From assembly GCA_016185425.1 (NCBI GenBank), contig JACPNQ010000009.1, positions 1 to 64,000 of the forward strand: a DNA stretch of 64,000 bases, read 5' to 3'. The notes under the pieces were generated by a model that searched no databases, was not told the DNA's origin, and saw only the letters and a program-made list of their open reading frames with translations. The DNA comes from Acidobacteriota bacterium (GTDB lineage: Bacteria > Acidobacteriota > Terriglobia > Bryobacterales > Bryobacteraceae). This document shows positions 24,995 through 32,792 of the stretch, in pieces (position 1 is the stretch's first letter; every line of letters starts with the position of its first letter). Position numbers and translations under genes: made by a program.

Positions 24995-26617
24995 TCAGTT
25001 CCCGCCGCTAACCGCCGAATCGTGCCGCCGCGTGGTCAACTGCCGCAATCCTTCCACCGAAATCCGGCTCTCCGGCATTTCGTGAAGAGCGATCCGGAAC
25101 GCCTTTTCGGCCATCTTCCGCTCCCCGGCCCGCAGAGCCGCCTGCCCCCAAGCTTCCGCAACCATCCGCGGATAAATCGGCGGCTCGTTGTAGCGCAGCG
25201 CGCGCTCGGCTTCCGAAGCCATCTCCAGCGTCTTCCAACCCCGCTTCGTCTTCCCTTGCGCCAGATAAATAAAGCCCTGGACATCTTGCAAGGCCACGGT
25301 AAATTCACGTGGCGGCGCGGCCTTCACCGCGTCTTTGAATCCGGTCTGCACCGCACGCATCGCGGCAAGCTCCGCGGCCGCGCTCGCCGCGTCTTTCTTC
25401 GCGCTGAAGGCTAGCGCCCGCGCCCAGTGCCGCCAGAACTTTTCCCGGGGCGTCGTCAACTCCGGCAACAGCGAACCGGTTAAAATCTCATCCCACTTCT
25501 CCGCCCAGACAAGCGACCGCACCATCGCGAACGAACCCTGCCGGTAAGCGGTCCGGTAAGCATCGGGCGTCTTCTTCTCCTTCTCCGTTTCCGCATAACC
25601 CAGCAGCTCCTTTGCCGCCCGGATCGCCGCGTCGAACTGCCCGCCGGCCGCCAGGGAAACCGCCAGGAAATGCACGTTGTGCCCGTGATGTCCGTTGCCA
25701 TAGTCCTTGTCTTCGGCCATATACTTTCGCTCCAGCGCCGCGGCCGCCGTAAACGCCTCCTGCGCTTCCTTCAGCTTGCCCGTCTGCGCATAGATATGTC
25801 CCGGCATGTGCAGCGCGTGAGGGATGTTCGGCACCAGCTCCGCGTACTGTTTGCAACTCGCCCATGCGTCCTTGGCAAAGCTCGATCCTTCCCAGCCGTG
25901 AATGATGTAGTGGTGGACGCCCGGATGCCCCGGCGCTTCCTTCGCCAATTGCCGCAGAGTCTCCACCGCTTCCATGCTGCCTGGGCGCGGCTCCCGCGCC
26001 GGCGTCTCAAACCCGTCCATCAGGTGCAGTGCCAGGTAGGTCCGCGCCTCCACGTCCCTCGGATTCGCCGCGATCGCTTTCCGTAGCCCCGCGACGTACG
26101 CTGCATCCTGGTCGGCCGTGTCCGGATTCCGCCGCGCCCAGATCGCTTCGATATACAGCTTCTCCATCTCGGTCGCCTTGCCCGGTACCGCGGCCAATTC
26201 CTTCGCGCGCTTCGCCGCCGCCAATGCCCGTTTCGCGTTGGGCGTCGAAGGCGGCGTGCCAGGCAAATGCTTATCCCGCACTAACTGGAAATGAGGCCTG
26301 TAGTCGCCATTCGCAACCATCGCCACGCCCCACCACGGCATCGGCGCTGACGGGTCCAACTGCGCGGCCTGCAGAAAACTCCGCTCCGCTTCGCGCGCCC
26401 AAAATGAGTGCATCTGCGCCACGCCCTGCTCGAAGAATCTCTTTGCTTCCGTACTCGACGACGTAATCGGAAAATCGATTTTCCCCTGCCCTTCCAGCAG
26501 CTTCGCCGGTAGCGGAGGCGCACCTTCGCTCACAACGGCGCAATGGTTCGCGGTGTCCGCGGCTGGCTGTCCCGCGAGCAGCGCCGAGGTCATCAGAATC
26601 AGCAGAGTCGCACGCAT
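24995..26617 (-). CDS. Secreted tetratricopeptide-repeat protein
   Basis: A 540-residue exported protein with a signal peptide (residues 1-16, 'MRATLLILMTSALLAG'). TPR-like helical repeats are visible: 'AEARRFFEQGV'-type starts, 'ERSFLQAAQLDPSAPMPWWG', and 'KLKEAQEAFTAAAALERKY'. A conserved histidine-rich stretch, 'DYGNGHHGHNVHFLAVSLA', around residues 300-318 could bind metal but is not a known motif. An excellent ribosome-binding site (GGAGG, 4 nt before the ATG) sits in the divergent region shared with the transketolase operon. Role unknown, probably protein-protein interaction in the periplasm. Confidence 0.82.
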   Translation of the reverse strand: MRATLLILMTSALLAGQPAADTANHCAVVSEGAPPLPAKLLEGQGKIDFPITSSSTEAKRFFEQGVAQMHSFWAREAERSFLQAAQLDPSAPMPWWGVAMVANGDYRPHFQLVRDKHLPGTPPSTPNAKRALAAAKRAKELAAVPGKATEMEKLYIEAIWARRNPDTADQDAAYVAGLRKAIAANPRDVEARTYLALHLMDGFETPAREPRPGSMEAVETLRQLAKEAPGHPGVHHYIIHGWEGSSFAKDAWASCKQYAELVPNIPHALHMPGHIYAQTGKLKEAQEAFTAAAALERKYMAEDKDYGNGHHGHNVHFLAVSLAAGGQFDAAIRAAKELLGYAETEKEKKTPDAYRTAYRQGSFAMVRSLVWAEKWDEILTGSLLPELTTPREKFWRHWARALAFSAKKDAASAAAELAAMRAVQTGFKDAVKAAPPREFTVALQDVQGFIYLAQGKTKRGWKTLEMASEAERALRYNEPPIYPRMVAEAWGQAALRAGERKMAEKAFRIALHEMPESRISVEGLRQLTTRRHDSAVSGGN

Positions 26618-26689
26618 AAATCCTCCAGGGGTCTTTGCTACATGGTAATGCAGTTACGGTGTTTCAAGATGCTAAAGTAGAGAGAATCT

Positions 26690-27514
26690 ATGCAAAAAAC
26701 GAGTGATATTGGCGAGTTGCAGGCAATCGCCAAACGAGTGCGCCAGCACATTGTCACCATGATCTGTGCGGCCAAGTCCGGTCATCCGGGCGGCTCACTA
26801 TCCGCCGTCGAAACTTTGGTCACACTGTACTTTGACGTGATGCGCCATGACCCTGCTAACCCCACTTGGCCCGAACGCGATCGCTTCATCCTTTCCAAGG
26901 GCCACGCCGCCCCGGTTCTCTACAGCGTCTTCGCGGAAGCAGGCTACACCCCCATCGACAGCCTCAACACGCTGCGCAGCCTCGGCTCCATCTATCAGGG
27001 CCACCCCGACCGCCGCTACATTCCCGCGCTCGAAGCCTCCACAGGCTCGCTCGGCGTCGGCCTCTCGCTCGGCCTCGGCATGGCCGAAGCGGCCCGCCTC
27101 GATAACTCCCCCACTCGCGTCTACGTCGTCCTCGGCGATGGCGAAATCCAGGAAGGCCAGATCTGGGAAGCCGCCATGTACGGCGCGTTCCACAAAGTGG
27201 ACAACATCTGCGCCATCGTTGACTACAACCGCATCCAGCTCGACGGCTTCGTGAAAGACATTATGGAGCTCGAACCGCTCGCCGACAAGTGGCGCGCCTT
27301 CGGCTGGAACACGCTGGAGGTCGACGGCCATGACTTCGCCGCGCTGCAAAAAGCCTTCGCCGAAGCCGCCGCGACAAAAGGCAAACCGACTGTTCTGATC
27401 GCCCACACCATCAAGGGCAAGGGTGTCTCCTTCATGGAGAACAATCCCAAATTCCACGGCGTTGCGCCGACAAAAGAAGAACTCGAGAAAGCACTGCAGG
27501 AGATCGGCGCATGA
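26690..27514 (+). CDS. Transketolase, N-terminal (TPP-binding) subunit
   Basis: A 274-residue TPP-binding half of a two-subunit transketolase. 'KSGHPGGSLSAVETL' (29-43), 'FILSKGHAAPVLYSV', and the TPP motif GDGEIQEGQ (149-157) with 'DYNRIQLDG' following are diagnostic. Transketolases exchange two-carbon units between sugar phosphates in the pentose phosphate pathway. Its stop overlaps the start of the C-terminal subunit (27511-27514, ATGA). Split transketolases are known in archaea and several bacteria. It heads an operon that continues into a two-component system. Confidence 0.93.
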   Translation: MQKTSDIGELQAIAKRVRQHIVTMICAAKSGHPGGSLSAVETLVTLYFDVMRHDPANPTWPERDRFILSKGHAAPVLYSVFAEAGYTPIDSLNTLRSLGSIYQGHPDRRYIPALEASTGSLGVGLSLGLGMAEAARLDNSPTRVYVVLGDGEIQEGQIWEAAMYGAFHKVDNICAIVDYNRIQLDGFVKDIMELEPLADKWRAFGWNTLEVDGHDFAALQKAFAEAAATKGKPTVLIAHTIKGKGVSFMENNPKFHGVAPTKEELEKALQEIGA

Positions 27515-28476
27515 GCGTGAAAGAGAAATTCGAATTGAAAATGGGCGCGGCTACGCGCGAAGCATTCGGCAAGGCCCTGGTCGAACTTGGCCGCGAGGAT
27601 TCCAACGTCGTCGTCTGCGACGCGGACCTCTCCAAGTCCACCTTCACTCACCTGTTCGGCAAGGAGTTCCCCAAACGCTTTTTCTCCTGCGGCATCGCCG
27701 AGGCCGACATGATCTCCATCGGCGCCGGCCTCGCCTCCAGCGGCAAAATCGCCTTCGTCGCCAGCTTCTCCGCATTCGTTCTCAACAAGGGTTTCGAACA
27801 GCTCCGCGTCAATGTCGCCTATGCGCAGGTGCCCCTAAGAGTGGTCGGCACCCACAGCGGTATCTCCATCGGCGAAGACGGCCCGTCGCAGATGTCTGTC
27901 GAAGATATCAGCCTTGCCTGCTCGCTCGCCGGATTCACTGTGCTCAGTCCCGCCGATGAGGTCGCCACGTTCGCCCTCGTGAAAGCCGCCGCCTACCATC
28001 CCGGCCCCGTATTTATTCGCGCGGGCCGCCTCAAGGTGCCCGTCATCTACACTGCCGGTCAGAAGTTCGAAATCGGCAAGGCCAACACCTTGATCGAGGG
28101 AAAGGACCTGACCTTCATTACAACGGGTCTGTTGGTCGCCGAATCGATCCGCGCCGCGGAAATCCTCGAAGCGGAAGGCATCTCCGCCGGCGTCATAGAC
28201 ATCCACACCATCAAACCGCTCGACAAGGCGGCCATCGCCGCCGCCGCCCGCTCTACAGGCTGTCTCGTCGTCGCCGAAGAGCATTTCACTGACTCCGGTC
28301 TCGGCGTCAAAGTCGCGCAGGCGGTCTGCGAAACGCACCCGTGCATCATGGAGTTCCACGGCATCGGCAACTACTACGCCGAAAGCGGGACGCCGGAGGA
28401 CCTGCTGACCAAGTACAAGATGACGGCCAAGGACCTCGCGGTCACGGCGCGGAAAGCACTCGCTCGAAAGAAGTAG
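27511..28476 (+). CDS. Transketolase, C-terminal subunit
   Basis: A 321-residue partner carrying the pyrimidine-binding and C-terminal domains. 'TREAFGKALVELGRED', 'RFFSCGIAEADMISIGAGLA' (the glutamate-containing TPP contact) and 'THSGISIGEDGPSQMSVEDI' are conserved. 'YHPGPVFIRAGRLKVPVIY' and 'IDIHTIKPLD' mark the C-terminal domain. Together with the previous gene it makes a full transketolase or a DXPS-like enzyme; absence of DXPS-specific features and the split favour transketolase. The histidine kinase starts 10 nt later. Confidence 0.93.
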   Translation: MSVKEKFELKMGAATREAFGKALVELGREDSNVVVCDADLSKSTFTHLFGKEFPKRFFSCGIAEADMISIGAGLASSGKIAFVASFSAFVLNKGFEQLRVNVAYAQVPLRVVGTHSGISIGEDGPSQMSVEDISLACSLAGFTVLSPADEVATFALVKAAAYHPGPVFIRAGRLKVPVIYTAGQKFEIGKANTLIEGKDLTFITTGLLVAESIRAAEILEAEGISAGVIDIHTIKPLDKAAIAAAARSTGCLVVAEEHFTDSGLGVKVAQAVCETHPCIMEFHGIGNYYAESGTPEDLLTKYKMTAKDLAVTARKALARKK

Positions 28477-28485
28477 GTTCCCATC

Positions 28486-29109
28486 ATGGACAGCCCCGCC
28501 GCCATCCTGAAGCTGGCTGCGCTGTTGCAAGAGAAAGAAAGCCGCGCCGCGCAAGTGGCGCGGCTTTTGCACGATGAGGTCGGTCCGCTGCTCAGCGCGA
28601 CCGGATTCCAGCTCCACGCGCTCCGGGACGCCGATCCGGAGACGCTCAAACTCATCCGTGACCATCTCGAACGCGCCATGGAAGGCGTGCGCACGGCCAG
28701 TTCGCAACTGCATTCGAACCTCGTAGAGCGTTCCGGCCTGGCGATGGCGATCGAGTCGCTCATTGCCCGTGAGCGCCAAACCCTCCCGATCGAGTGCAAG
28801 CTCGATGCCCAACACCGTTTCCCCGGCGCAACCGGCCACGCCGTCTATCGGATCATCGAGTTGGCTTTGGATAATGTTCGCCGCCACGCCGAAGCCAGCG
28901 CCGTCACAGTCTCCTTGTCCGCCGGCCCGGCCGGTTTAGTTGCCGGCGTCGTCGACAACGGGAAAGGCTTCGATGTCCCGCACACGCGGGTAACGCTACC
29001 CGGAACTGGGTTAATATTGATGGATTCTTATGCGGGGGGTGCTAACCTGCATTTGCGCATTGATTCTGCCCCTGGACGGGGTACAATCATAGAGATCCAA
29101 ACAGCCTGA
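28486..29109 (+). CDS. Soluble NarL-type histidine kinase without a sensor domain
   Basis: A 207-residue kinase with no membrane segment. The HisKA_3-type dimerisation helix carries the phospho-acceptor His29 in 'RLLHDEVGPLLSATGFQL'. The ATPase domain has an N-box 'IIELALDNVRRHAEA' and a G1 box 'VVDNGKGFD'. The C-terminus 'GRGTIIEIQ' is typical. There is no PAS, GAF or receiver domain, so its input must come from a partner or from the N-terminal 20 residues. The LuxR-type regulator that follows (40 nt) is the obvious partner. Confidence 0.88.
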   Translation: MDSPAAILKLAALLQEKESRAAQVARLLHDEVGPLLSATGFQLHALRDADPETLKLIRDHLERAMEGVRTASSQLHSNLVERSGLAMAIESLIARERQTLPIECKLDAQHRFPGATGHAVYRIIELALDNVRRHAEASAVTVSLSAGPAGLVAGVVDNGKGFDVPHTRVTLPGTGLILMDSYAGGANLHLRIDSAPGRGTIIEIQTA

Positions 29110-29148
29110 AGATGGATGGTTTTCTGGAGGGATAGCTGCGGTACCAGT

Positions 29149-29838
29149 ATGCCTTTTCAAGTCCTTCTCGTTGACGACCACAAAATACTTCGCGACGGTA
29201 TCAAGGCGATTCTCCGCGCCGAAGGCGATTTCGATGTTATCGGCGAAGCCGACAACGGCACAGATGCCGTACAACTCAGCCGCCGTCTGAACCCGGACGT
29301 CGTCGTCATGGACATTGGACTCCAAGGCTTGAATGGCGTCGAAGCCACCGCCGAGATTCTCCGTCACACGCCCGACGCAAAGATCATCATCCTTTCCATG
29401 TACGACGACGAGCACTCCGTCGTCAGTGCGATTCGTGGCGGCGCCCGGGCCTTCGTCCTGAAAAAAGCCTCGGACGGCGATCTCGTCGACGCTCTCCGTA
29501 CCGTCGCCAAAGGCGGCTTCTATATGAGCCCGCAAGTCTCGGAAAAACTCCTCGTCCGCATCCAGCGTGGCGACTTGGAGCATAAACCCGTCCCCTCGGT
29601 TCTGGAGGGCCTTTCCCCCCGGGAATTGCAGGTCCTTCGCCTCGTTGCGGAAGGCAAAACCAGCAAGGAAATCGCCGTTTTGCTGGACCTCGGGCTGCAA
29701 ACGGTCCGCAGTTATCGCAAAACGATGATGAAAAAACTGGCGGTGAACAATGTGGCCTCGCTCACGCAACTGGCCCTTTCCGCGGGAATAACGCGCTTTG
29801 GCCCCAACGGCGAGGCGACCACCGGCGCCGGAGTCTGA
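29149..29838 (+). CDS. LuxR/NarL-family response regulator
   Basis: A 229-residue regulator from the ATG at 29149; the frame is open to an ATG at 29116. Receiver domain: 'VLLVDDHKILRDG' acidic pair, phospho-acceptor Asp55 in 'VVVMDIGLQG', and the lysine in 'AFVLKKAS'. HTH domain: 'LSPRELQVLRLVAEGKTSKE' then 'TVRSYRKTMMKKL'. TGGAGG lies about 18 nt before the chosen ATG, too far for a standard site, so initiation may be coupled to the kinase gene. It probably controls target genes in response to the upstream kinase. Confidence 0.9.
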   Translation: MPFQVLLVDDHKILRDGIKAILRAEGDFDVIGEADNGTDAVQLSRRLNPDVVVMDIGLQGLNGVEATAEILRHTPDAKIIILSMYDDEHSVVSAIRGGARAFVLKKASDGDLVDALRTVAKGGFYMSPQVSEKLLVRIQRGDLEHKPVPSVLEGLSPRELQVLRLVAEGKTSKEIAVLLDLGLQTVRSYRKTMMKKLAVNNVASLTQLALSAGITRFGPNGEATTGAGV

Positions 29839-30735
29839 GTGGTGCAAACCCCGTGGGGAGAGTTCGCTGTTCGCGACGCTCACGTTCATTTCTTTTCTCA
29901 TCGCTTCTTCAGCATTCTCACCGGCGGCCGCGACGTGGCGGAAGTCGCTGCGCAACTCAACTGGGATGCCCCGTCCCCGCATGCCGATGGTCTCGCGGAC
30001 CGCTGGGCGGGTGAGCTCGATAAACACGATGTCGCGTCCGCCTCTTTGATTGCCAGTTTGCCCGGCGACGAAGCCTCTGTCGCCCATGCCATAATCCGCC
30101 ATCCCGGCCGCTTTCATGGCCAGTTCCTGTTCAATCCACTCGCTCCGGATGCCCGTGTCCGTCTGCAATCGGGCTTCGACGCAGGTCTTCGCACTGTCTG
30201 TTTCTTCCCGGCCATGCACCGCTATTCCATGGCCGACGAGCGCCTGGAGCCCCTGTGGCAGCTCGCGGCCGGCCACAACGTCTTTGTCCACTGCGGTGTC
30301 CTTAGCGTCGGTGTCCGCAAAAAACTTGGCCTGCCCTCGCCCTTTGATATGCGGTTCTCCAACCCGCTCGACGTGCACAATGTCGCTTTGCGCCACCCAT
30401 CGGTCCGCTTCATTATTCCGCACTTCGGCGCGGGCATGTTCCGCGAAGCGCTGATGCTCGCCGCCCTCTGCCCCAACGTCTATCTCGATACCTCCAGCTC
30501 CAACAACTGGATGCAATTCTCCGAATCGCCGCTCACGCTCGAGGCCGTCTTCCGCCGCGCGCTCGACGTTGCCGGCCCTCGCCGTCTACTCTTCGGAACG
30601 GACTCCTCCTTCTTCCCGCGCGGCTGGGTCCAATCTGTCTTCGCCGCCCAATCCGAAGCACTCCAATCCATCGGCATCGGCTCCGCCGACGCTGCCGCCA
30701 TCTTCGGCGAAAACCTCCTGGCCCTCCAGCGCTGA
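29839..30735 (+). CDS. Amidohydrolase_2 family metal-dependent hydrolase
   Basis: A 298-residue TIM-barrel hydrolase. The metal-binding HxH is in 'VRDAHVHFFSH', a further His in 'VFVHCGVLSVG', a third in 'FIIPHFGAGMF', and the Asp in 'LLFGTDSSFFPRG'. This pattern fits the amidohydrolase_2 group, which includes decarboxylases and lactonases. The start is GTG directly after the TGA of the response regulator with no gap, so translation is likely coupled. The substrate is unknown. The link to a transketolase and two-component operon is unusual. Confidence 0.87.
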   Translation: MVQTPWGEFAVRDAHVHFFSHRFFSILTGGRDVAEVAAQLNWDAPSPHADGLADRWAGELDKHDVASASLIASLPGDEASVAHAIIRHPGRFHGQFLFNPLAPDARVRLQSGFDAGLRTVCFFPAMHRYSMADERLEPLWQLAAGHNVFVHCGVLSVGVRKKLGLPSPFDMRFSNPLDVHNVALRHPSVRFIIPHFGAGMFREALMLAALCPNVYLDTSSSNNWMQFSESPLTLEAVFRRALDVAGPRRLLFGTDSSFFPRGWVQSVFAAQSEALQSIGIGSADAAAIFGENLLALQR

Positions 30736-30771
30736 TTCCAATTCGCCGCCAAATGCGCCATTACTGGTAGC

Positions 30772-31575
30772 ATGCTGCGCACACTCCTCCTTTCCACGCT
30801 GGCCGCCGCGCTCACGGCCGCGCCCGGTACGCTCGTCCTGGGCGGCAAGTCTTACGCGCTCACCCACGTTTATGCCCGCAAGGGACCCAATGCCTTCGAG
30901 CCGAAGAAGATCTCCACCTACGTCCTTGCCGCCGACCGGGAACTTTCCCCCGCCGAGCGCACCGATGGAGACGCTATCCGGGAACTCGCCTGGGAAGGCA
31001 AGCTCAACGGCATCGAAATAGAGCTGACCGACGGCGGTATCTCCTGGTCCATCAAGACAAACCAGATCAAGGCCAGCATGTCCGGCTCTCAAACTCCCGA
31101 CCCCTATAAACTCACTGTCGCGGCCGATCGCATTACCGGCACCGTAAAAATGGAGAAGCCGGAAAAGCTCGGCGAAACGGAATACTTCTTCGCGTTCGAC
31201 ATCGACGCCCCCATCGAAGTCAAGGTCGAGCCGCCGCCGCCCACCGCCGCCGACAAAGCGGCCGCGCAAAACGCCGCCTCTGCGAAGGCCTATAAAGCCT
31301 ATCTCGCCGTGCTCATGAAAGGCGACAAAGCTGCGCTGATGAAGGCCGTGGACCCCGAGAAAGCCAAAATGATCGATACGCCCGAATTCCCGCAAATGCT
31401 CAAGTTCATCCAGTCCATGCAGCCGAAGAACATTCAGATCCTCCGCGCCAGCGAAGCTGGCGGCACCGCCGAACTCGCCGTCTCCGGCAATGCCGGCGCC
31501 GACGTCGGCACCGTGAAAATGCAGAAGATCGGAGACGCCTGGGTAGTGATGAAGGAATCCTGGAAAAGTCGTTAA
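30772..31575 (+). CDS. Secreted hypothetical protein
   Basis: A 267-residue exported protein (signal peptide about residues 1-16, 'MLRTLLLSTLAAALTA'). Residues 25-140 form a beta-rich domain ('LGGKSYALTHVYARK', 'GGISWSIKTNQIKASMSG'). A proline and alanine-rich linker ('VEPPPPTAADKAAAQNAAS') leads to a C-terminal domain that resembles small lumazine-binding/NTF2-like folds ('YKAYLAVLMKGDKAALMKAV', 'KIGDAWVVMKESW'). No family is recognised with certainty. Its stop codon overlaps that of the convergent MFS gene in a TTAA palindrome. Confidence 0.65.
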   Translation: MLRTLLLSTLAAALTAAPGTLVLGGKSYALTHVYARKGPNAFEPKKISTYVLAADRELSPAERTDGDAIRELAWEGKLNGIEIELTDGGISWSIKTNQIKASMSGSQTPDPYKLTVAADRITGTVKMEKPEKLGETEYFFAFDIDAPIEVKVEPPPPTAADKAAAQNAASAKAYKAYLAVLMKGDKAALMKAVDPEKAKMIDTPEFPQMLKFIQSMQPKNIQILRASEAGGTAELAVSGNAGADVGTVKMQKIGDAWVVMKESWKSR

Positions 31576-32765
31576 GCCGGCGTCTGCGCCTTCGGCCGGA
31601 ACACGGCCATGAACACAATCGCACAGATCACCGTCAGCACCAGCGGGACCATGAAGATGCGCGTGTAGTCGTTCTTGAACGTTCCGGCAATAAAGCCTGC
31701 GAACCGGCTGCCCACCACCAGCCCGATTCCCAGCAGCACAAAAGCGATCAGTCCTTGTGCCGACGCGCGGATCTCCGGCCCGGCCACTTGGTCCACGTAA
31801 ATGTAGGAGGCCGTGAAGAAGCACACGTAGCAGATCCCGTGTAGTGTCAACGACGCCAGCACCAGCCACAACGGCCCACCCATCGCAAAGATCGCATAGC
31901 GGATCGGCCACGCCAGAATTCCCACTGCCATCGTCCCGCGTATGCCCCACTTCCGCAGCATCTTCGGCAGCAGAATCATCGTGAGGATCTCCGCCGCCTG
32001 CGCAATCGCCATCCACGCCGGCGCCTGTCCCTCGGGCAACCCCAGCGAGTATAGGAACGGTCCTGTCAGGATGAAGTAGAACATCAACTCTGTAGCCACC
32101 ACAAACGCCAGCGCAAGGAACACCGCGAACTCGCGGTTCTTCAACAGTGTCAACGCTCCCAGAAACGCCAGCGGACTATCGTTCTTCTTCGCCGGCGGCG
32201 TATGCGGCAGCGTCAGGCAGAACAACCCCAATATCACCGACAACCCCGCCGCCAGCCACATTCCGTCGAACCCGCCCAGACCGCCGGCCAATCCCGGCAG
32301 CCACTCGCGCATCAATACACCTAACAGCAGCCCCACCGCAATCCAGCCGATCGTCCCCCAAACCCGCACCAGACCGAACTCCCCTTCCGCCGCCGGCATA
32401 TGGTGAAAACAGATCGAATTCGTCAGCGCCAGCGTCGGACCGTACAGCAGTGCCCACAAGGCCATCCAAATCCAGACGCCGTCATAGCTGTGCGCGGACG
32501 CCATCAGGTACAGCGGTACCGTGCCCGCCAGGTGCAGAATGACCAGCAGCCGGTCCGTCGGCATGAACCGGTCGGCCAACTGCCCAGCAAAAAAGGGCGC
32601 GATCATGCAACCCACCGGCAGCAGCGCGTAAATAGCGCCGATCTCGCCGTCGCTGAAGCGTAGCGCCTTCCCCATGTATGCCGAGAAATCCGGATACCAG
32701 GCTCCCCAAACCATGTACTCCAGGAGCATCATCAGGCTGAGACGAAAACGAATCGAGAGGAACAA
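31572..32765 (-). CDS. MFS permease, nucleoside:H+ symporter (NupG/YegT) type
   Basis: A 397-residue transporter with about twelve helices. The N-terminus 'MLLEYMVWGAWYPDFSAYMG' and 'IYALLPVGCMIAPFFAGQLA' match the nucleoside:proton symporter group of the major facilitator superfamily, as does 'FGLVRVWGTIGWIAVGLLLG'. Length fits the family. The substrate is inferred from family and not proven by sequence. It ends on the shared stop with the small secreted protein and starts 27 nt after the GGDEF/EAL gene. Confidence 0.83.
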   Translation of the reverse strand: MFLSIRFRLSLMMLLEYMVWGAWYPDFSAYMGKALRFSDGEIGAIYALLPVGCMIAPFFAGQLADRFMPTDRLLVILHLAGTVPLYLMASAHSYDGVWIWMALWALLYGPTLALTNSICFHHMPAAEGEFGLVRVWGTIGWIAVGLLLGVLMREWLPGLAGGLGGFDGMWLAAGLSVILGLFCLTLPHTPPAKKNDSPLAFLGALTLLKNREFAVFLALAFVVATELMFYFILTGPFLYSLGLPEGQAPAWMAIAQAAEILTMILLPKMLRKWGIRGTMAVGILAWPIRYAIFAMGGPLWLVLASLTLHGICYVCFFTASYIYVDQVAGPEIRASAQGLIAFVLLGIGLVVGSRFAGFIAGTFKNDYTRIFMVPLVLTVICAIVFMAVFRPKAQTPA

Positions 32766-32792
32766 GTACAGTAGCTTAGCGCGAATTGCCGC

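Noticed and set aside
29011-30516. 501-residue minus-strand frame opposite the response regulator and amidohydrolase
   Set aside because: Antisense to two conserved genes with clear catalytic motifs.
30586-32016. 476-residue minus-strand frame across the amidohydrolase end, the secreted hypothetical and the MFS gene
   Set aside because: It overlaps three supported genes, is Gly/Arg/Val rich without motifs, and has no plausible start.
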